Shown here one piece after another: positions 14,510 through 18,468 of a DNA stretch of 18,468 nt. This DNA is from Oxalobacteraceae bacterium (GTDB taxonomy: Bacteria; Pseudomonadota; Gammaproteobacteria; Burkholderiales; Burkholderiaceae_D). Positions within the stretch are counted from its first letter, which is position 1; each line of letters opens with the position of its first letter. The translations under genes and the position numbers were made by a program. A model generated the notes under the pieces. The model was given only the letters and a program-made list of their open reading frames with translations, had not been told where the DNA came from and did no database searches. The stretch covers positions 102,109 to 120,576 of the forward strand of contig DPRS01000027.1 in assembly GCA_003537575.1 (NCBI GenBank). The letters are read 5' to 3'.

Positions 14510-16051
14510 TTATGCATCTTCGCGATCCCTCGTTTCAGTCAGATTAAGCGCACGCACCAAGCCTTCATGGACGCGATATTCATCAGACTCCAAGAATCCC
14601 TGGGAGGGGTAAAAGCACTTAAAGCGCCATTCGTGCGATGCTCCCAGCTTAAAGCCGATAATGGAGTTATCAAATAAGAATCGCAAATGGGACAGCATGT
14701 CGGCATTTGAAACATCACCAATCAGCTTTTTCAACTCCTCTGCTAAAGCAACTTGGGAAAAGTTCGTCGCCCCATTATTTTGCAGTGCATGGAACAAATC
14801 CTCGATAATTGGCCGCTGAACTTTCCATTCATCGAGAAGTTCTTGTTTTAGCCATTCAGAATATCCTGGCTCCGCTCCGTAGATTGATTCGCACTCCAGT
14901 TTTTCAAAGACGATTGGTTCATCTGCAAACGGATCGTCGCATTTTTCACGCATCGTCTCGATGACACGATTCAAAAGGGATATAAGGTCACGCGGTCGCA
15001 TCATCGTGCGACGTAATAGGTAGTTCGATGGCCGTGCACGTTGGCGCATTTCGGCCTTATCGAACATCGAGTCCAAATCCATAATCAAGGGTACGCCGTG
15101 TTGCTTCCCAAAGTGGTTTACACGCCGAAGAATCATGCTACCGAGTGACGCCTTGTTCCAGTGAAGAAGAGCACCACAGTCCTCACGAAGCTTGTTTGCG
15201 TCGTTGATACTCAATACATCGAAGATGTCTTCACGGAGAAAAACGACTGGGCGCACTACCCCCTTATATTGAGAGTTAATCGCATCACAGGCCGACACCA
15301 AACCTGCGATTACTTTTCGAGACGACTCGTAGGAGACCTCATCCCAAGCTTCGTCCACACGATCAAAACAAATAAATACTCTAGGCCAAGCGTTGCCGCT
15401 TTCAGCAAGTGCCCGATCAAGGTAACTAATGAGATTTTCAATGTTTTCAGATAGGTGCTGTCGCAATCCCTTATCTGCTTTCACTTGGTCGAACGTAATC
15501 TCGCCAGCGTCGATGTTTAATGAGTCGATACCTCCATCCTCAATATCTATGCCCCCGCCGGGCAACTTTAGCGAAGATAGAGATAGAAGTTTTCTTCCAA
15601 CAATCTGATAAATCGATGGGACAGGCGAGTCAAACAATTTTTCAAGCAACTTCATTGCAATGCCCAAGCGCTTAGGCATTGCAATACCCTTTGATTTAAA
15701 CCACTGGTGATATGCCTTTACACATTCAATTAAGATCACAAACCGCCACGATTGCTTGTATAGCATCGATTCGGCCTTGCTCTCGTTAGTGAGGATGGCA
15801 TGAATATTCCAGTTGTAATCTTCAAACGACAACGGGACAAGAATGTCCTCATTGTCAATGAATTCTTGAGTATTTTCTTTCAGATATTTGAAGACCGCAG
15901 TTTTCCCTGCCCCTTTTCTGCCCAGTACCAGGAAAGATGACGGGCTACCAATGACGGATTTGAGGACGCCGTTATCAAAGAAATAGCTAGAAAGCAGATC
16001 ATCGCGCTCTGCGGATACTTTTCCGACACTAATCCAATCAAGTATGTGCAT
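14510..16051 (-). CDS. P-loop ATPase, probably Sll1717 family
   Basis: This 513-residue predicted cytoplasmic NTPase has a Walker A motif GRKGAGKT at 44-51. The Walker B-like strand FICFDRVDEAW lies at 227-237, where the acidic pair D232-E233 would hold the catalytic water. A sensor-like FLRED lies at 271-275, and RPRDLISLLNRV (352-363) resembles the conserved Arg-Pro-Arg-Asp stretch of STAND/KAP-like ATPases. The remaining 150 residues look like a winged-helix or helical effector without a known enzyme motif. There are no membrane segments. The N-terminus, with VLGRKGAGKTAV preceded by a short LLSSYFF segment, recalls the Sll1717-type ATPases. The ATG at 16051 has GGAGAAGG. It is the sole gene of a tRNA island, so an anti-phage or plasmid-conflict role is plausible but unproven. 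Confidence 0.8.
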   Translation of the reverse strand: MHILDWISVGKVSAERDDLLSSYFFDNGVLKSVIGSPSSFLVLGRKGAGKTAVFKYLKENTQEFIDNEDILVPLSFEDYNWNIHAILTNESKAESMLYKQSWRFVILIECVKAYHQWFKSKGIAMPKRLGIAMKLLEKLFDSPVPSIYQIVGRKLLSLSSLKLPGGGIDIEDGGIDSLNIDAGEITFDQVKADKGLRQHLSENIENLISYLDRALAESGNAWPRVFICFDRVDEAWDEVSYESSRKVIAGLVSACDAINSQYKGVVRPVVFLREDIFDVLSINDANKLREDCGALLHWNKASLGSMILRRVNHFGKQHGVPLIMDLDSMFDKAEMRQRARPSNYLLRRTMMRPRDLISLLNRVIETMREKCDDPFADEPIVFEKLECESIYGAEPGYSEWLKQELLDEWKVQRPIIEDLFHALQNNGATNFSQVALAEELKKLIGDVSNADMLSHLRFLFDNSIIGFKLGASHEWRFKCFYPSQGFLESDEYRVHEGLVRALNLTETRDREDA

Positions 16052-16213
16052 AGCCTTCTCCGCAAAGTAAAATTTTTAGGCAAATTTTTAATGATTTTAC
16101 ATAACCGAATAGAGAATGTCTTACTGGAACGGTAAAACACTGGCAACAGCACGTCAGGTAGGCGTCGATTCCGGCAATGGGAATCGAACTTCTAGTATTC
16201 CCTGTCACCGAGC

Positions 16214-16260
16214 GCATTTACGCGTAAATCGCGCGTAAATCGTGCGTAAATCACGCGTAA
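16214..16260. repeat. cluster of 11-bp direct repeats with an overlapping palindrome
   Basis: GCGTAAATC occurs at 16222, 16233 and 16244, with a fourth partial copy (GCGTAA) at 16255, each exactly 11 bases apart. An inverted copy, GCATTTACGC, precedes them and overlaps the first to form the perfect palindrome ATTTACGCGTAAAT (16216-16229). It lies 163-210 bases upstream of the ATPase start and about 150 bases inside the tRNA-side junction. The one-helical-turn spacing suggests cooperative protein binding, either arm-type recombinase sites or operators. Confidence 0.75.
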
Positions 16261-16406
16261 TTACCAACAAGAACATGTGGGGAAAAGTAATAATTTGTGT
16301 TGGCGAAGGCCGAGTAGGATAGCTGTCGCATTCCGCAGTGCGCCTGATCTGACGTGGCTTACAGTGAAATAAGGGGATATAAGGCGAATTGTGGAGATAG
16401 CAGTTG

Positions 16407-16425
16407 TGGTGCCTGAGACCGGAAT
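16407..16425 (-). repeat. attachment-site copy within tRNA-Leu
   Basis: These are the last 19 bases of the tRNA-Leu gene, covering CCA, the discriminator, the acceptor 3' strand and part of the T-arm. They are repeated exactly at 14391-14409. The tRNA stays intact, so insertion restored the gene. Confidence 0.85.
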
Positions 16426-16499
16426 CGAACCGGTACGCCCCCTCTCGGGTAAGCGGCGGATTTTAAGTCCGCTGTGTCTACCAATTTCACCACTCAGGC
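16407..16499 (-). tRNA. tRNA-Leu, anticodon UAA
   Basis: Read on the minus strand, this 93-base gene begins GCCTGAG, which pairs with CTCAGGC before the discriminator A and an encoded CCA. The D-arm is TGGTGAAATTGGTAGACA. The anticodon stem is GCGGA/TCCGC with the loop CTTAAAA, so the anticodon is TAA, reading UUA. The long variable arm (CGCTTACCCGAGAGGGGGCG) is typical of leucine tRNAs. The T-arm is ACCGG/CCGGT with loop TTCGATT. All stems are intact. Its 3' end serves as the insertion site of the neighbouring island. Confidence 0.97.
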
Positions 16500-16518
16500 G
16501 CTGGAACGACATACAAGC

Positions 16519-16548
16519 AAAAAAGCGCCTTCGGCGCTTTTCTTTTTT
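16519..16548. terminator. bidirectional intrinsic terminator upstream of tRNA-Leu
   Basis: GCGCC/GGCGC (16525-16529 and 16533-16537) with a TTC loop is flanked by A-runs on the left and TTTTCTTTTTT on the right, so it can terminate in both directions. It lies only 20 bases upstream of the tRNA 5' end. The tRNA promoter would then have to lie in the short gap or transcription must pass the hairpin, which is odd. Confidence 0.75.
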
Positions 16549-17282
16549 GACATGCCTGGGTAACCAGAGGCGGGGTCGGCGTCGAGCCTGTATTTACAGG
16601 TTTGCAGGCACCTTTTCAAATCAGGCACTTAAAGCCCGACTATTATCCTGGTCACGCGTCAGCGTTAAAACAATGTTAAAGCACTTGGCACTTTACCATA
16701 AACCCGCTCAAAACCAAATTGCCCCTACGGCATTGGCAGCTAATGACAACTGATTCAAACGCACAGCTGCCGCCTGATTTCCGCCAATTTCCTCAGCGCT
16801 TTTCACCAACGTCTGCCCTGCATTCTTTCCCGCCTGTGGACAGCCATTGAGGCATTTGTCCCAAGTCTTCCCGTTTTGACGAAATGCTCTTCAGATCCTT
16901 TGCCAAGGCGTGCAAGTTCAGCACAAGCACGTCGTTGCCACTCAACAACAATTTGCAATATTTAAATTGACAACACGAAATAAATTCCGGAATTAAATTT
17001 TTCCACGGAACTATTTCCCCGAGAGAACATACTAACCGTGACATTAGTATCCCGGAGGAATCTTTACATCTTACTTTGCTAAGCCAATGTAATGTTCATT
17101 GCAGCAACTACTTTTATTTCATACACGTAGTAGCTGCATCAAGACAATGCCGCCAGGTTTCTGCGTCGCGTGCATTGCATCTCGGCTCCAAATTTCCTTT
17201 CGTTAGCTATTCCAGAAAGCAACTGCCTGACTTGTCCGGCGGCTGGGTAGTCATGTTTCAAATTTTTAAAGGCTGAATAACC
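16549..17282. other. gene-poor stretch before the secreted protein
   Basis: No gene can be supported in these 730 bases. Open frames here (for example 16793-17044 minus) lack ribosome sites and recognisable products. The sequence becomes AT-rich at about 16950-17010. There TTGACA (about 16968) could be a -35 element for the gene at 17283, although no good -10 follows. A 14-bp inverted repeat, CCTGTATTTACAGG, lies at 16587-16600. Confidence 0.45.
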
Positions 17283-18468
17283 ATGCCAGTGTCTTGCAAA
17301 CAACCTGTTTCATTCAAGCTCAAAAATTCCCACGCAATTCTGATTTCCGCCGCCTTCGGTTTCGCGCCGATGGCGATGGCTCAGACCGCGCCGCAAATCA
17401 CCAATGATGCGGCGAATGTCTATTACCAGATTCCTTACAGCGGCACCCCGACCTGGGTGCGCGTCTTCGTCGACAGCGACCGCAATGCCGCCACCGGCTT
17501 CCGCGGCTACAACATCGGCGCCAGCCACCTGATCGAAAACGGCAACCTGTACCGCTATACCGGCAGCAACGGCGCCTGGGGCTGGACCTTCGTCAAGCGC
17601 GTCAACGCCACTAACAGCAGCGGCGTGGCCAAGATCACCGTGGCCCGTGCCGACCTGGGCTCACCCAGCGCACTGGATGCAGTCACTCAAACCGATGCCC
17701 CGCTGCAGACTTCGTCCAAGCTGACGCAAACGCTCGCATCGAGCTCTACCGATGCGGTAAGCGCTCCGCAAGTGACAAATGATGCAAGCAATATCTATTA
17801 TCAATTCCCGTACAGCGGCACCCCGACCTGGGTGCGCGTCTTCGTCGACAGCGACCGCAATGCCGCCACCGGCTTCCGCGGCTACAATATCGGCGCCAGC
17901 CACCTGATCGAAAACGGCAACCTGTACCGCTATACCGGCAGCAACGGTGCCTGGGGCTGGACCTTCGTCAAGCGCGTCAACGCCACTAACAGCAGCGGCG
18001 TGGCCAAGATCACCGTGGCCCGTGCCGACCTGGGCTCGCCCAGCGCACTGGATGCAGTCACCCAAACCGATGCCCCGCTGCAAACTTCGTCCAAGCTGAC
18101 GAAGACTCTCTATTCGGGCAGCATTTCATCGACCACGTCGAGCACGCTGGCAGCCACGACCACCACGACCCGGGCGGCAACCACCACCACGCAAGCGGCG
18201 GCTACATCGACCACCATGGCGGCAACCACCACGACCCAGGCTGCCACCACCACTACCCGGGCCGCCACTACCACCACGCTGGCGGCAACCACGTCGACCA
18301 CCCGTGCCGCCACCACCACCACGGTCGCGACCACCACCACGACCACGGCTCCTGTCGCAACCGGCCCGACTTACTATCTGTCGCCGAACGGTAACGACAG
18401 CAATGCCGGCAGCCAGTCCGCTCCCTGGCGCACCATCCAGAAGGCTGCCAATACCGTCAACGCCGGCG
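17283..18468 (+). CDS. secreted two-domain repeat protein with a beta-helix, 3' end outside the window
   Basis: This secreted protein is open to the window edge (395 residues seen). A signal peptide ends at AMA-Q (33/34). Two copies of an unassigned domain of about 110 residues follow, at about 35-148 and 160-273, each beginning PQ(I/V)TNDA and containing WVRVFVDSDRNAATGFRGYN. Then come a Ser-rich bridge and a Thr/Ala heptad linker (about 289-355). From residue 363 TYYLSPNGNDSNAGSQSAPW with RTIQKAAN begins a right-handed beta-helix of the type found in polysaccharide lyases and adhesins. The ATG at 17283 has AAAGG about ten bases upstream. The order (binding-like domains, O-glycan-like linker, beta-helix) suggests an extracellular polysaccharide-acting enzyme. 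The enzyme class cannot be told from the part visible. Confidence 0.88.
   Translation, partial: MPVSCKQPVSFKLKNSHAILISAAFGFAPMAMAQTAPQITNDAANVYYQIPYSGTPTWVRVFVDSDRNAATGFRGYNIGASHLIENGNLYRYTGSNGAWGWTFVKRVNATNSSGVAKITVARADLGSPSALDAVTQTDAPLQTSSKLTQTLASSSTDAVSAPQVTNDASNIYYQFPYSGTPTWVRVFVDSDRNAATGFRGYNIGASHLIENGNLYRYTGSNGAWGWTFVKRVNATNSSGVAKITVARADLGSPSALDAVTQTDAPLQTSSKLTKTLYSGSISSTTSSTLAATTTTTRAATTTTQAAATSTTMAATTTTQAATTTTRAATTTTLAATTSTTRAATTTTVATTTTTTAPVATGPTYYLSPNGNDSNAGSQSAPWRTIQKAANTVNAG
17436..17726 (+). repeat. tandem domain repeat, copy 1
   Basis: These 291 bases recur at 17811-18101, offset 375, with five differences. They encode residues 52-148 of the secreted protein. Confidence 0.95.
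17811..18101 (+). repeat. tandem domain repeat, copy 2
   Basis: This second copy encodes residues 177-273. It differs from copy 1 at five third-codon positions only (AAC/AAT, GGC/GGT, TCA/TCG, ACT/ACC, CAG/CAA), so the two protein stretches are identical. Sequence just outside both ends is clearly more diverged. Confidence 0.95.
18147..18348 (+). repeat. Thr/Ala heptad-repeat linker
   Basis: About nine units of the form XAATTTT, with X being Arg, Gln, Met, Leu or Val, repeat with a 21-base period (ACC/GCC-rich). The encoded stretch resembles flexible, possibly O-glycosylated linkers of secreted enzymes. The repeated DNA should be prone to length change. Confidence 0.85.

Larger units (their letters stand above)
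14391..16425. mobile_element. small tRNA-Leu-integrated genomic island carrying one ATPase gene
   Basis: The roughly 2-kb segment lies between two perfect 19-bp direct repeats, one being the 3' end of the intact tRNA-Leu gene. It lies on the 3' side of that tRNA, as for tyrosine-recombinase islands. It is visibly AT-richer than the flanks and uses different codons. It contains one large gene (14510-16051), a set of 11-bp repeats (16214-16260) and no integrase. It is either a mobilisable element depending on an integrase elsewhere or the remnant of a larger island. No inverted-repeat ends of an insertion sequence are present. Confidence 0.75.

Noticed and set aside
16171..16195. A T-arm-like string (GGGAATCGAAC) suggesting a second tRNA fragment inside the island
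   Set aside because: The five bases on each side do not pair as a T-stem and no acceptor or anticodon arm is present. It is only a short resemblance.
16214..16260. The 11-bp repeats as a CRISPR array
   Set aside because: The units are far too short, there are no unique spacers and no cas genes.
16587..16600. CCTGTATTTACAGG as a LexA box
   Set aside because: The CTG and CAG words are six bases apart, not the ten needed for a LexA site.
16793..17044. Minus-strand open frame of 83 codons in the gene-poor stretch
   Set aside because: It has no recognisable motif and no ribosome site, and nothing in the context supports a gene.
18110..18346. Minus-strand Val/Ala-rich open frame
   Set aside because: It is the antisense reading of the Thr/Ala repeat linker and an artefact of low complexity.

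Overview
The window is a chromosomal piece of a GC-rich Gram-negative bacterium. The three-gene proton-translocating transhydrogenase, a 246-residue PhaB, a DedA-rhodanese fusion, KatG and a YhaJ/YqjG/pirin cluster together suggest a betaproteobacterium of the Burkholderiales, possibly Oxalobacteraceae. That placement is inference from gene content, not from a marker gene.

Layout. (1) 1-2617, minus strand: the pntAA-pntAB-pntB operon, with pntB cut by the window edge. Just upstream on the same strand are a membrane diguanylate cyclase (2665-3837) and, behind a terminator-like hairpin, the acetoacetyl-CoA reductase gene phaB (3970-4710). (2) 5111-5770, plus strand: an exported protein with a beta-trefoil-like C-terminal half, convergent with katG (5889-8072, minus). 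(3) 8263-12937: a quinone/electrophile-response cluster. A YhaJ-type LysR regulator (minus) is divergent from a glutathionyl-hydroquinone reductase (yqjG), followed by a pirin, an FMN-dependent azoreductase and a GTP cyclohydrolase II. Two promoter regions, one before yqjG and one before the pirin gene, carry the same operator and -10 sequences at identical spacing. They look like the two targets of the LysR protein. (4) 13033-13959, minus: a DedA-rhodanese fusion. (5) 14391-16425: a roughly 2-kb AT-richer island in the 3' end of tRNA-Leu(UAA). It is bounded by a perfect 19-bp direct repeat and holds one large gene, a P-loop ATPase that resembles the Sll1717 family, plus a cluster of 11-bp repeats. 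(6) 16549-17282: no convincing gene. (7) 17283 to the right edge, plus: a secreted protein with two almost identical domains, a Thr/Ala heptad linker and the start of a right-handed beta-helix.

How the genes may work together. PntABB links NADP(H) to the proton gradient, and PhaB consumes NADPH for polyhydroxybutyrate. The YhaJ cluster supplies quinone and hydroquinone reduction (YqjG, azoreductase, pirin); RibA feeds flavin synthesis, which the azoreductase needs, and KatG removes peroxide formed by redox cycling. The most novel parts are the single-gene tRNA-Leu island and the twin LysR-type promoters.
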